Source: Candidatus Colwellia aromaticivorans
GTDB taxonomy: Bacteria > Pseudomonadota > Gammaproteobacteria > Enterobacterales > Alteromonadaceae
Assembly (NCBI RefSeq): GCF_003333305.1
Contig: NZ_QOLD01000013.1
Coordinates: forward strand, 1 to 64,000
DNA: 64,000 bases
Reading direction: 5' to 3'
The stretch's first letter is position 1; every line of letters starts with the position of its first letter. Below the pieces are notes generated by a model. It was not told the DNA's origin and did no database searches. It saw only the letters and a list, made by a program, of their open reading frames with translations. This document shows positions 41,220 to 49,556 of the stretch, in pieces. The position numbers were made by a program, and so were the translations under genes.

Positions 41220-42578
41220 ATGATAGGTTTTGATTACGGCACATCAAACTGTAGTGTGGCCAAAATGCATAATGGTCAACCCGAAATACTACCCCTCGTT
41301 AATGGAAGTAAAACCATAGCATCTAATTTATATGCGCCTGATCGTGACGTTATCTGTCATTGGTTATGCCAACAGCTTGCCAGCGACCAACAAAAAGCAT
41401 TCAAAAGTGTACGTGCTCCACAATTACAAAAAAGCCAAAGAGCATTACGTGAATTAGCCTTTGACGGCATTGACAGTGAATTAGTGTTTGGTAAAGCCGC
41501 GCTTGATAAGTATTTAGAAGATCCTGAAGAAGGCTACTACATAAAGTCGCCAAAATCGTTTCTAGGTGCCAGTGGTTTAGCACCAATGCAAATTCAACTC
41601 TTTGAAGACATGGTTGCCGCCATGATGTGCAATGTAAAAACGCTAACGGAAGCTAAATTAGGCCACCAAGTCGAGCAGACTGTCATCGGACGACCTATTA
41701 ACTTTCAAGGATTACACGGTGAAGAAAGTAATCGTCAAGCCATTGAAGTGTTAACCAATGCTGCCAAACGAGTTGGCTTTAAAGACGTTGAGTTTCAATT
41801 TGAACCCGTAGCGGCAGGCTTTGAGTTTGAAGCTAGTTTAACGAAAGAAACGAAAGTTTTAGTGGTTGATATTGGTGGCGGCACCAGTGATTGTTCAATG
41901 TTACTGATGGGGCCAAACCTTAAAGACAATGACTGCCGACTAGCACATCTATTAGGGCATAGCGGTGTTCGTATCGCTGGCAATGACTTCGATATTCAAT
42001 TAGCTTTACAAGGCATAATGCCAAGCCTAGGTATGAATGGCTTATCGAAAACAGGTAAGCCACTGCCTATGAGCAGTTTCTTTCAAGCTTTAGCCATTAA
42101 TAATATCAATGAGCAAACCGAATTCTACAGCGCCAAAAATAGACGGGACTTAATACAATTATCACGAGATGCTAAAGAAGGTAATATAGTAGAGCGTTTA
42201 GTAACCGTACATGATCATAAATTAAGCTATCAATTAGTGAATGCTGCAGAGCAAGCAAAAATTGGCTTGTCTGAACACAACCAACAAACGATTGATTTAC
42301 ATGATGTCTACAAACAACTTAATGTTGAAGTGAATAGAGAAACATTGCGCATAGCCAATAAACGCACACTAGCAAGTATTGGTGAATTGATGCCATCAGC
42401 TGTTGCACAAGCTCAGTGCCAACCTGAAGTGATTTTTGTTACTGGCGGAACGGCAAAATCCCCAGTATTAAGTGAATTTTTACAGCAACAAATGCCTAAC
42501 ATTCCTGTTGTAGTAGGTGATCACTTTGGTAGTGTTACTGCTGGTTTAGCCCGTTGGGCGCAAAAAATATATCAATAA
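41220..42578 (+). CDS. yegD: Hsp70-family chaperone YegD
   Basis: The 452-residue protein has the Hsp70/actin ATPase domain: phosphate-1 motif GFDYGTSNCSV (residues 3-13), phosphate-2 VVDIGGGTSDCSM (about 217-229) and the adenosine loop VFVTGGTAKSP. It lacks the substrate-binding beta-sandwich of DnaK, as is normal for YegD. Its client is unknown. It stands alone after proBA. Confidence 0.92.
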   Translation: MIGFDYGTSNCSVAKMHNGQPEILPLVNGSKTIASNLYAPDRDVICHWLCQQLASDQQKAFKSVRAPQLQKSQRALRELAFDGIDSELVFGKAALDKYLEDPEEGYYIKSPKSFLGASGLAPMQIQLFEDMVAAMMCNVKTLTEAKLGHQVEQTVIGRPINFQGLHGEESNRQAIEVLTNAAKRVGFKDVEFQFEPVAAGFEFEASLTKETKVLVVDIGGGTSDCSMLLMGPNLKDNDCRLAHLLGHSGVRIAGNDFDIQLALQGIMPSLGMNGLSKTGKPLPMSSFFQALAINNINEQTEFYSAKNRRDLIQLSRDAKEGNIVERLVTVHDHKLSYQLVNAAEQAKIGLSEHNQQTIDLHDVYKQLNVEVNRETLRIANKRTLASIGELMPSAVAQAQCQPEVIFVTGGTAKSPVLSEFLQQQMPNIPVVVGDHFGSVTAGLARWAQKIYQ

Positions 42579-42597
42579 GAACATATCGATAGAAGTA

Positions 42598-42631
42598 ATA
42601 AAAACGGTATTACCATTATATGGAAATACCG
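42598..42631 (-). terminator. Rho-independent terminator of nfeD
   Basis: On the minus strand CGGTATT and AATACCG form a 7-bp stem followed by TTTTTATT. It lies 20 bases beyond the nfeD stop codon and also separates it from convergent yegD. Confidence 0.75.
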
Positions 42632-42650
42632 CTCTTAAATTTCACAGAAA

Positions 42651-43109
42651 CTATACCTGTTTAACCAACATAATATTGCCCGTTATCGCCACAATTTGGC
42701 ACTGACTTTGCTCATTTATTGATGTCACATTAGCATCATCAGCTAAACGTGCTTGCCAATTTATCCCTGAATAACGAATACTGCCCGTTGTCGTTGTAAC
42801 TTTTGTACTTACCAGTACTTGCAAACCAATCATATCACTGGAATTGTCGGTTTTTTCTTTTGAGTTTTGCAGTGACTTCAATGGCTTCCATAAAATAGTA
42901 GCAACTAAAGCGGTTAATAAACCAACCGTCAATATTTCACTTTGCCAACCATCAATAGCACCAATACTGACTAAAGCACCGGTAATCAAACTGGCAATAG
43001 CAAAAAACAATAACGGGCCACTCAACCCCATTATGCTCAATTCAATCACAAAACTAATACCCGCAATTAAGTACCATAAGTGATCTGGGTTCTCTAAAAA
43101 ATAATCCAT
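42651..43109 (-). CDS. NfeD-family membrane protein (YbbK partner of QmcA)
   Basis: The 152-residue protein has three or four hydrophobic helices (about residues 12-80), then a C-terminal OB-type NfeD domain with MIGLQVLVSTKVTTTTGSIR and NWQAR. NfeD proteins accompany stomatin/SPFH proteins in membrane microdomains. It lies 46 bases after the SPFH gene qmcA and is surely co-transcribed with it. Confidence 0.86.
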   Translation of the reverse strand: MDYFLENPDHLWYLIAGISFVIELSIMGLSGPLLFFAIASLITGALVSIGAIDGWQSEILTVGLLTALVATILWKPLKSLQNSKEKTDNSSDMIGLQVLVSTKVTTTTGSIRYSGINWQARLADDANVTSINEQSQCQIVAITGNIMLVKQV

Positions 43110-43155
43110 AAAGCCTCATTGATAAAATAAAAGAGTAAAATGTAAATCCTAAATT

Positions 43156-44133
43156 TTAGCTCGATAATTTTAAGCTACTCGATACTGCAATGGCTTGCGC
43201 GACAGTGTTCGCAATATTATCACCGGTTTTACCATCAGTAAGTACCACAGTACTATCATTAGCAATAGCTTGATGCGCTGTAATTGCATTTTGAGCTAGC
43301 GTTAACATTACCGCTGATTGACCACTTTCAGTATTAGCGACATTACCCACTACCTCTAGTGCGCTAGCATCTGCCTCAGCAACTAAACGAATAGCTTCTG
43401 CTTTACCCGTTGCTTCAAGAATTTGTGATTCTTTTGACGCCTCAGCTGCTAATACTTGTTCAGCCTTTGCCGCTTCTGCGTCGAGTACACGTGCACGTTT
43501 TTGACCTTCAGCTTCAGTAATTGCAGCACTTTTAACGCCTTCTGCCGTTAAGATAACAGAGCGTTTTTCACGCTCGGCTGTCATTTGCTTTTCCATGTCT
43601 TCACGAATAGTTTGCGGTGGCGTAATATCTTTAATTTCGTAACGAGTCACCATCACGCCCCAAGGCGCTGTCGCTTCAGTCATCGAATTTAAAATTTGTG
43701 CATTAATGGCATCACGATTTTGAAAACACTCATCTAACTCCATTGAGCCGATGGCATTACGCATAGTCGTCATAGCAAGCTGTGTTACCGATAGTTTATA
43801 ATCAGTTATATTGTTAGTTGCCGCTGCTGCATCAGTCACCTTCATAAATAAAATACCATCAATATCTAAGGTGATATTATCTTTGGTAATGGCTGGTTGC
43901 GAGATGATTTCTAGTGATTGTTCTTTCAAATTACGATCAGCAGCCACTGACTGCACGTAAGGGATAATAAAATTTAAACCCGCTGATAATGTTTTACTAT
44001 ATTTACCTAACGTATAAATGACATACCCACGGTTTTGCGGGACAAAATAGATACCTTTTTTCAAGGTGTACAAAATAACGATGGTTAGCCATAATACTGG
44101 GCTAGTGAGTATGCTTTCTGCGATATTTTCCAT
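43156..44133 (-). CDS. qmcA: SPFH/stomatin family protein QmcA
   Basis: The 325-residue protein has one N-terminal membrane helix (about 8-26), an SPFH domain with VPQNRGYVIYTLGKYSKTL and GVMVTRYEIKDITPP, and a long alanine/glutamate-rich coiled coil (about 195-260; AEAAKAEQVLAAEASKESQ). It assembles as multimers on the inner membrane, probably with the NfeD protein downstream. The start has TAAGGAATATCACT upstream. A 14-bp tandem repeat array lies 24-100 bases upstream of the start. Confidence 0.92.
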   Translation of the reverse strand: MENIAESILTSPVLWLTIVILYTLKKGIYFVPQNRGYVIYTLGKYSKTLSAGLNFIIPYVQSVAADRNLKEQSLEIISQPAITKDNITLDIDGILFMKVTDAAAATNNITDYKLSVTQLAMTTMRNAIGSMELDECFQNRDAINAQILNSMTEATAPWGVMVTRYEIKDITPPQTIREDMEKQMTAEREKRSVILTAEGVKSAAITEAEGQKRARVLDAEAAKAEQVLAAEASKESQILEATGKAEAIRLVAEADASALEVVGNVANTESGQSAVMLTLAQNAITAHQAIANDSTVVLTDGKTGDNIANTVAQAIAVSSSLKLSS

Positions 44134-44156
44134 ATAGTGATATTCCTTAATGAGAA

Positions 44157-44233
44157 TTACTTAACCATAATTACTTAACCATAATTACTTAACCATAATT
44201 ACTTAACCATAATTACTTAACCATAATTACTTA
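44157..44233. repeat. Tandem repeat, 14-bp unit, 5.5 copies
   Basis: TTACTTAACCATAA is repeated five times without change, followed by TTACTTA. It lies 24 bases upstream of the qmcA start, in its promoter or untranslated leader. It is not CRISPR: there are no spacers. Confidence 0.95.
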
Positions 44234-44286
44234 CAATCGATTAAGGTAATTGACTCTTTAGTTGAAAGCAATACAAATTATGTATC

Positions 44287-44327
44287 AAAAAAACCCCAAT
44301 GCTAAATACTTAACATTGGGGTTTAAT
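44287..44327 (-). terminator. Rho-independent terminator downstream of ppnP
   Basis: On the minus strand CCCCAATG and CATTGGGG form an 8-bp stem followed by TTTTTTT. It ends transcripts coming from ppnP through the repeat at 44351. Confidence 0.85.
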
Positions 44328-44350
44328 AAGCGTGTTATTCAAGCCTTATT

Positions 44351-44535
44351 TATACCCGCTCCACTTGAAGATACTCGTTTCAGGAAGTCTGAGCGATTCA
44401 TAATCAAGGCACATTTTTTTATTAAGGGTTATTCTCCTTAAAAAGAAATGTAACGCAGAGTATGATTTGATCAGCCTTCCCCAAAGTCGTTTCTAATTCC
44501 AGCTGAATCATGCATCTTCAAGTGGAACGGGTATA
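44351..44535. repeat. TATACCC element, internally deleted (copy K)
   Basis: This 185-bp copy has ends TATACCCGCTCCACTTGAAG and CATCTTCAAGTGGAACGGGTATA. It keeps the TTCATAATCAAGGCACAT and AATTCCAGCTGAATCATGC blocks but lacks the middle. It lies 11 bases after the ppnP stop. Confidence 0.88.
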
Positions 44536-44546
44536 GGCAAGTAACA

Positions 44547-44864
44547 TTATTCACTAATATAAGTACAACAATAGTCGATAAGCGTTTTAGCTTTAATCTC
44601 AAACTCACTGTTGGCAGGCACGTAAAAAGATTCTCCACCTTTAATCGTTTGCCATTGCGTAGCTTCAGGCAAAAGAATTTCACAATCGCCCGCAGTTATC
44701 TCCATTAACTCTTTTTCGTCTGTGGCAAATTTATAATCGCCCGGCATCATAATACCTAACGTTTTAAAACTACCATCGCTAAAAGTTATTTTACGACTGG
44801 TAACTTTACCGTCAAAATAAATATTAGCTTCTGCGTTAATTGTTACATTACTATATTCAGTCAT
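44547..44864 (-). CDS. ppnP: Pyrimidine/purine nucleoside phosphorylase PpnP
   Basis: The 105-residue cupin-fold enzyme splits nucleosides with phosphate into base and ribose 1-phosphate. It has FDGKVTSRKITFSDGSFKTL, the conserved GIMMPGDYKFATDEKELMEI and GESFYVPANSEFEIKA of the YaiE/PpnP family. Length (E. coli 94) fits. It is a single gene with its own terminator. Confidence 0.9.
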   Translation of the reverse strand: MTEYSNVTINAEANIYFDGKVTSRKITFSDGSFKTLGIMMPGDYKFATDEKELMEITAGDCEILLPEATQWQTIKGGESFYVPANSEFEIKAKTLIDYCCTYISE

Positions 44865-44937
44865 TATTATTTCTCATAGATATACAAAGTTGCTTGTTTT
44901 CACACTATGCCCATATAGGATGAACATATTCGCGCAT

Positions 44938-44977
44938 AAAAAAAGGTACCTAGCTAGTCAGCAGGCACCTTTGTTTG
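44938..44977 (-). terminator. Rho-independent terminator of ilvC
   Basis: On the minus strand AAAGGTGCC and GGTACCTTTTTTT form an imperfect stem around TGCTGACTAGCTA, followed by a run of seven Ts, just beyond the ilvC stop. Confidence 0.8.
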
Positions 44978-44994
44978 CTAGGGAGCAAAACAAA

Positions 44995-46473
44995 CTATTG
45001 TGATGCAATACGCTTCATGTCTGTCATGTAACCGCGAAGTTCTTTACCGATAACTTCAACACCATGGCTGCGAATAGCTTCATTTACTTCAATCAAACGG
45101 GCATTATCAACATTGTTTGAGCTATCTTTAATGCCTTCACCTAATTGTTCTAATGTTAAGTTTGATGCGTATTCTTCAAGTAATGGTACTGCGGCATGAG
45201 TAAATAAGTAGTTACCATATTCTGCTGTATCAGAAATAACAACGTTCATTTCGTAAAGCTTGTTACGTGCGATACAGTTAGCAATTAATGGTGTTTCATG
45301 AAGTGACTCATAGTAAGCAGACGCTTCAATGATACCTGAATCGACCATTGCGTCAAAAGCAAGCTCAACACCGGCTTTAATCATAGCAACAACAAAGATA
45401 CCTTTATCGTAGTATTCTTGCTCAGTAATTTCAGTTTCACAATCAGCGGCTTTCTCAAAAGAGGTTTCAGCTGTTTCTGCGCGCCATGTTAATAAGTTAA
45501 CATCATCGTTTGCCCAATCAGCCATCATTGTTTCAGAGAAGCGACCTTCAATGATGTCATCCATGTGCTTTTGGAATAAAGGACGTAAAATAACTTTTAA
45601 CTCTTCAGACATATCAAACGCTTTAATTTTAGCTGGGTTTGATAAGCGATCCATCATATTAGTGATGCCGCCGTGCTTAAGTCCTTCAGTTGTAGTCTCT
45701 AAACCGTATTGTAATAATTTACGCGCGTAAGCTGCGTCCATACCTTGAGCGATTAATTGCTTATGGCCTAAAACAGCAGCCGTTTGCAACATACCACAAA
45801 GAATAGTTTGCTCGCCCATTAAGTCAGACTTAACTTCTGCGATGAAAGAAGATTCAAGAACACCCGCTCTATCACCACCCGTTGCACTTGCGTAAGCTTT
45901 AGCAATCGCTAAACCGTTACCTTGGGGATCATTTTCTGGGTGAACAGCGATAAGAGTTGGAACACCAAAACCACGTTTGTATTCTTCACGTACTTCAGTA
46001 CCTGGGCACTTAGGAGCAACCATAACTACCGTGATATCAGAACGAATTTGCATGCCTTCTTCTACGATATTAAAACCATGTGAATAAGCTAGCGTTGCGC
46101 CTTGCTTCATTAATGGCATTACCGCTGTTACAGCTGAAGTATGTTGTTTATCAGGCGTTAAGTTTAAAACTAAATCTGCTTGAGGAATTAACTCTTCGTA
46201 GCTACCTACAGTAAAGCCATTTTCAGTAGCCCACTGCCATGATTGACGCTTTTCGCTAATCGCTGCATCACGCAATGTATAAGAAATATTTAAACCTGAG
46301 TCACGCATGTTTAAACCTTGGTTTAAACCTTGAGCACCACAACCAACAATAACAATGTTCCAATCTTTAATGAAGTTACAGCCATCGCTGAATTCTTCAC
46401 GTTTCATAAAACGACATTTGCCTAATTGGCCAAGTTTTTCGCGTAAGCTTAAAGTATTAAAATAATTGCTCAT
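44995..46473 (-). CDS. ilvC: Ketol-acid reductoisomerase (NADP)
   Basis: The 492-residue long-form enzyme converts acetolactate or acetohydroxybutyrate to the dihydroxy acid in valine and isoleucine synthesis. It has the Rossmann [21 protein letters not shown] motif near residue 37 (shown in part: [11 protein letters not shown]), [20 protein letters not shown] (about 152) and a double C-terminal knotted domain. Length equals E. coli IlvC (491). The start ATG at 46473 ([15 protein letters not shown]) follows AGGG; an in-frame ATG 60 bases upstream is not needed. Transcription is divergent from ilvY. Confidence 0.96.
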   Translation of the reverse strand: MSNYFNTLSLREKLGQLGKCRFMKREEFSDGCNFIKDWNIVIVGCGAQGLNQGLNMRDSGLNISYTLRDAAISEKRQSWQWATENGFTVGSYEELIPQADLVLNLTPDKQHTSAVTAVMPLMKQGATLAYSHGFNIVEEGMQIRSDITVVMVAPKCPGTEVREEYKRGFGVPTLIAVHPENDPQGNGLAIAKAYASATGGDRAGVLESSFIAEVKSDLMGEQTILCGMLQTAAVLGHKQLIAQGMDAAYARKLLQYGLETTTEGLKHGGITNMMDRLSNPAKIKAFDMSEELKVILRPLFQKHMDDIIEGRFSETMMADWANDDVNLLTWRAETAETSFEKAADCETEITEQEYYDKGIFVVAMIKAGVELAFDAMVDSGIIEASAYYESLHETPLIANCIARNKLYEMNVVISDTAEYGNYLFTHAAVPLLEEYASNLTLEQLGEGIKDSSNNVDNARLIEVNEAIRSHGVEVIGKELRGYMTDMKRIASQ

Positions 46474-46547
46474 GGTATTCCCTCTAATTTCTGTAATTAA
46501 TTTAGTCAGCTTTTCTGACCATAAAAACATCATACGCTAGCAATCCC

Positions 46548-46595
46548 ATTGCAAAAAGTGATATATTTGCATTTTCACGTTGCGTTTTTTGCAAC
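46548..46595. promoter_or_regulatory. Probable IlvY operators between ilvC and ilvY
   Basis: Two TGCAA-type inverted repeats lie side by side: ATTGCAAAAAGTGATATATT followed by TGCAT (46548-46572), and GTTGCGTTTTTTGCAAC (46579-46595). IlvY in E. coli binds two tandem inverted repeats in the same divergent gap and activates ilvC on binding acetolactate. The pattern here fits, but the specificity is inferred. Confidence 0.6.
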
Positions 46596-46613
46596 ACTGA
46601 TGGGTTGGAACTT

Positions 46614-47492
46614 ATGGATCAAAAATCATTAGCCATGTTTGTACACTTGAGTCAGACATTACACTTTGGCAAAACCGCACAAGCTTTTCATATGAGCCCC
46701 TCCACGTTAAGTAGAGCTATTCAGCGTCTTGAGCAAGAAGTAAGTATTGAATTACTATTGCGTGACAATCGGTCGGTAGTACTGACTGAAGCAGGTAAAA
46801 AATTTCAACATTACGCACAACAGCAGGCTGAGCAATGGCAGTTATTTAAACAATCATTAGATGAAACACAACAAGTACTAACCGGTAAACTCAGTATCTA
46901 TTGCTCAGTAACTGCCGCCTACAGTCACTTACCGCCCTTACTAGAACGCTTTCGTCAACAACATCCCCTAGTAGAGATTATGCTAACCACTGGCGATGCT
47001 TCAGATGCCCTTGAACAAGTACAAAGTAAATCAGTCGATTTTGCTATTGCTGCCAACCCTGAAAACTTACCTCGCAGTGTTTACTTTCAACACCTTGCTA
47101 CCATTCCATTAGCTGTTATAGCACCCACAATGAATTGCATAGTGCAGCAGCAACTTAATGAAAGAATACTAGCATGGTCAGAGATCCCGTTCATTTTGCC
47201 TGAGCATGGTCCAGCGCGAAAACGTTTTGAACTTTGGTATCGCAAAAAACAACAGGGTAAAGCCAATATTTACGCGACAGTTTCAGGCCATGAAGCGCTA
47301 GTGAGTATGGTAGCCTTAGGATGTGGCGTTGGCATAGTGCCCCAAGTGGTAGTAGAAAATAGCCCAGTAAAAGATCGCGTGCAATATTTGGCTAATGTCG
47401 GCGAGATAGCGCCGTTTGATCTAGGCGTATGTTGTTTGAACCAGAGTAAAAGCCAACCACTAATCAAAGCATTTTTTAATGCTATTGCTTAA
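46614..47492 (+). CDS. ilvY: LysR-type activator IlvY
   Basis: The 292-residue regulator activates ilvC in response to acetolactate or acetohydroxybutyrate. It has the LysR helix-turn-helix FGKTAQAFHMSPSTLSRAIQ (about residues 17-36) and IlvY-specific LLLRDNRSVVLTEAGKKFQH. The effector domain covers about 90-290. Start ATG at 46614 (MDQKSLAMFVHLS) aligns with E. coli IlvY; a TTG at 46605 would add three residues. The gene is divergent from ilvC, with paired operators between. Confidence 0.93.
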   Translation: MDQKSLAMFVHLSQTLHFGKTAQAFHMSPSTLSRAIQRLEQEVSIELLLRDNRSVVLTEAGKKFQHYAQQQAEQWQLFKQSLDETQQVLTGKLSIYCSVTAAYSHLPPLLERFRQQHPLVEIMLTTGDASDALEQVQSKSVDFAIAANPENLPRSVYFQHLATIPLAVIAPTMNCIVQQQLNERILAWSEIPFILPEHGPARKRFELWYRKKQQGKANIYATVSGHEALVSMVALGCGVGIVPQVVVENSPVKDRVQYLANVGEIAPFDLGVCCLNQSKSQPLIKAFFNAIA

Positions 47493-47526
47493 GAGTTACG
47501 AGTATCGAGTATCGAACAAAAATGAC

Positions 47527-47560
47527 AGCGAGTGAGGTACTTCGCAACTCGCTACTTTTA
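47527..47560 (+). terminator. Hairpin terminator after ilvY
   Basis: AGCGAGT and ACTCGCT form a 7-bp stem with a GAGGTACTTCGCA loop, followed by ACTTTTATT. It separates convergent ilvY and comM. Confidence 0.6.
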
Positions 47561-47581
47561 TTGCTCGCAACTTGCTTCGAG

Positions 47582-49105
47582 TTAAGCAATTACCGAACTG
47601 GTTAAGTGTCTTAGTAACCGATCCATCGCCCGATATGAAAGTGCTTCGATGAGATGTTCATGTAAAATATGTTCACTGTTCACCATATCAGCTAAGGTAC
47701 GCGCAATTTTTAAAATTTTATGATGAGCGCGAGTAGATAGCCCTAATTTCTCCACCGCCAGTTCCAAAAACTCATTATCATCGGGAGTTAAATGACAATA
47801 GTTTTTCAAATCACTTGTCCCTAGGTGGGCATTTGCTTCGCCTTGACGACTAATTTGGCGCAGCCTACAAGCTTGTACTCGCTGCTGTACAGCTTCACTG
47901 GTTTCATTTAGTTGGGTATCACTCGCCCAAGTTCCCCGCGGTAATCGAGCGACTTCAATTTGAATATCAATTCTATCGAGGAAGGGTCCGGATAAACGAT
48001 TCAGGTACCGAAGAACTTGCTCAGGAGTGCTACGATTATCATTGAAAAAACCCGTAGGGCTTGGATTCATCGCGGCAATTAATTGAAAACGCGCAGGAAA
48101 AGATTGTTTGTGCATAGCACGTGAAATGGTAACTTCCCCAGACTCCATCGGCTCACGTAAAACATCTAAAACTTTACGCTCAAATTCAGGCAGCTCATCT
48201 AAAAACAACACACCATGATGTGCCAGTGATATTTCTCCCGGTTTAGGCTGACTGCCACCACCAACTAATGCAGCTGATGATGCAGTATGGTGTGGAGCTC
48301 GAAACGGCCGTGTCAGCCATGATTTAGCATTAGTATTTTGATTGCTAATTGATTGAATAGCGGCAACCTCCAACGCCTCAGCTTCAGTCATTTTAGGTAG
48401 TATCCCTGCTAAGCGGCTTGCTAGCATAGTTTTCCCGGTCCCTGGAGGGCCAATAAAAAGCAGATTATGATTTCCGCTAGCAGCAATCTCCAAAGCACGT
48501 TTGGCAAGAGGCTGCCCAATAACATCACTGATATCAAGATGATTTTTTGTCTCGAAATTCTCAATGGGCTTTTCGAGCACAAGTGGCAATAATGTTTGCC
48601 GCGCAAAGTGAGGGTAAAGCTGTGTTAAATGTTCAATAGCATGAATTTTAGCTTGTTTTACCCAACTCGCTTGTTCACTATTTTGTGCTGGTAATATCAG
48701 CGTCCGACTACTTTCACAACAAGCCATCGCCATAGGGATTTCACCAACTATTGCTCTCAACTCCCCTGACAATGCTAACTCGCCGGCAAATTCATACTTA
48801 GCTAAATCAACTTGCGGCAACTGTTGCGAAGCAGCCAGAATGCCAACGGCGATTGGTAAATCAAAGCGACCACCTTCTTTTGGTAAATCTGCCGGTGCTA
48901 AATTAATAGTTATGCGTTTAGCGGGAAACTCATAGCCGCAATTAATGATGGCGCTGCGCACTCTGTCTTTAGACTCTTTCACCGACGCTTCAGGCAAGCC
49001 AACAATATGAAAAGCAGGCAAGCCATTAGCTAAATGGACTTCAACGGTAACCAAAGGGGATTCTAAACCGACACGGGCGCGGCTATAAACACAGGCAAGA
49101 GACAT
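47582..49105 (-). CDS. comM: Mg-chelatase-like AAA+ helicase ComM (YifB)
   Basis: The 507-residue protein is the AAA+ branch-migration helicase ComM/YifB, used in natural transformation and recombination. The N-terminal fold (about 1-180) has ARVGLESPLVTVEVHLANGL and VGLPEASVKESKDRVRSA. The AAA+ core has Walker A FIGPPGTGKTML (about 218-229), RAPHHTASSAALVGGG, Walker B LFLDELPEF, and LNRLSGPFLDRIDI. Length matches the family (506-508). As in E. coli (yifB), it lies next to the ilv cluster. Confidence 0.95.
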   Translation of the reverse strand: MSLACVYSRARVGLESPLVTVEVHLANGLPAFHIVGLPEASVKESKDRVRSAIINCGYEFPAKRITINLAPADLPKEGGRFDLPIAVGILAASQQLPQVDLAKYEFAGELALSGELRAIVGEIPMAMACCESSRTLILPAQNSEQASWVKQAKIHAIEHLTQLYPHFARQTLLPLVLEKPIENFETKNHLDISDVIGQPLAKRALEIAASGNHNLLFIGPPGTGKTMLASRLAGILPKMTEAEALEVAAIQSISNQNTNAKSWLTRPFRAPHHTASSAALVGGGSQPKPGEISLAHHGVLFLDELPEFERKVLDVLREPMESGEVTISRAMHKQSFPARFQLIAAMNPSPTGFFNDNRSTPEQVLRYLNRLSGPFLDRIDIQIEVARLPRGTWASDTQLNETSEAVQQRVQACRLRQISRQGEANAHLGTSDLKNYCHLTPDDNEFLELAVEKLGLSTRAHHKILKIARTLADMVNSEHILHEHLIEALSYRAMDRLLRHLTSSVIA

Positions 49106-49225
49106 AATAATTCCATTTATTTAATTCCATGTTTTGAGTGTAGCCAAATATTACTTATTTTTCGAATATAACTGCCTCTTATAACTTTTCATATTTGGAT
49201 AGAGCTAAAAATTGGAAAAAAAAGC

Positions 49226-49255
49226 TTGTTCAAAACCTTAGAGCTATGGTATAAA
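49226..49255 (+). promoter_or_regulatory. Candidate ilvL promoter
   Basis: TTGTTC (-35-like) and TATAAA (-10-like) are spaced 18 bases apart and lie about 76 bases before the ilvL start. It is the best promoter candidate for the ilvLGMEDA operon. Confidence 0.45.
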
Positions 49256-49330
49256 TTCAAAAAAGGCGTAAGTACTACTAATATTAGATATTATAAATAG
49301 TCAGCCAAAAGAAACAACGTATGAGACAAA

Positions 49331-49423
49331 ATGCTAAACATTAACTCAATTATTAACTTGATTATTAGAAAAGTTCTCGTCGTGGTGGTTATAAAACTAC
49401 CTCGAGGGTTTTCATTGGGCTAA
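49331..49423 (+). CDS. ilvL: ilv operon leader peptide
   Basis: A 30-codon frame starts at ATG 49331 and ends at TAA 49421-49423. Of its 30 residues, six are isoleucine, five valine and five leucine, including the run VLVVVVI near residues 15-21. This is the hallmark of the branched-chain operon leader, in which scarce charged Ile/Val/Leu tRNA stalls the ribosome. The end (PRGF) is encoded by the CCTCGAGGGTTTT segment that can pair with the terminator's first arm. It is too short for routine ORF detection and unrelated in sequence to E. coli IlvL apart from composition. Confidence 0.92.
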   Translation: MLNINSIINLIIRKVLVVVVIKLPRGFSLG

Positions 49424-49445
49424 AGAAAAGCAAAACTGAAATACC

Positions 49446-49485
49446 AACCCTCGCTTCGAAAGAACCGAGGGTTTTCTGTTTTTTT
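49446..49485 (+). terminator. Attenuator terminator of the ilvGMEDA operon
   Basis: AACCCTCG (49447-49454) and CGAGGGTT (about 49466-49473) form the terminator stem, followed by TTTCTGTTTTTTT. The same AACCCTCG can pair instead with CGAGGGTT at the end of ilvL (49403-49410), giving the antiterminator. Stalled translation of ilvL would choose the antiterminator. Confidence 0.9.
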
Positions 49486-49556
49486 AGCAACAAATATTGC
49501 GTAAAAAAGCAGAAGTAAACTGACATTACTTTTAGACAACAGATTTTGGAATTATC

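Noticed and set aside
44157-44233. A regular repeat array resembling CRISPR
   Set aside because: Units are directly joined with no spacers, and no cas genes are in the window.
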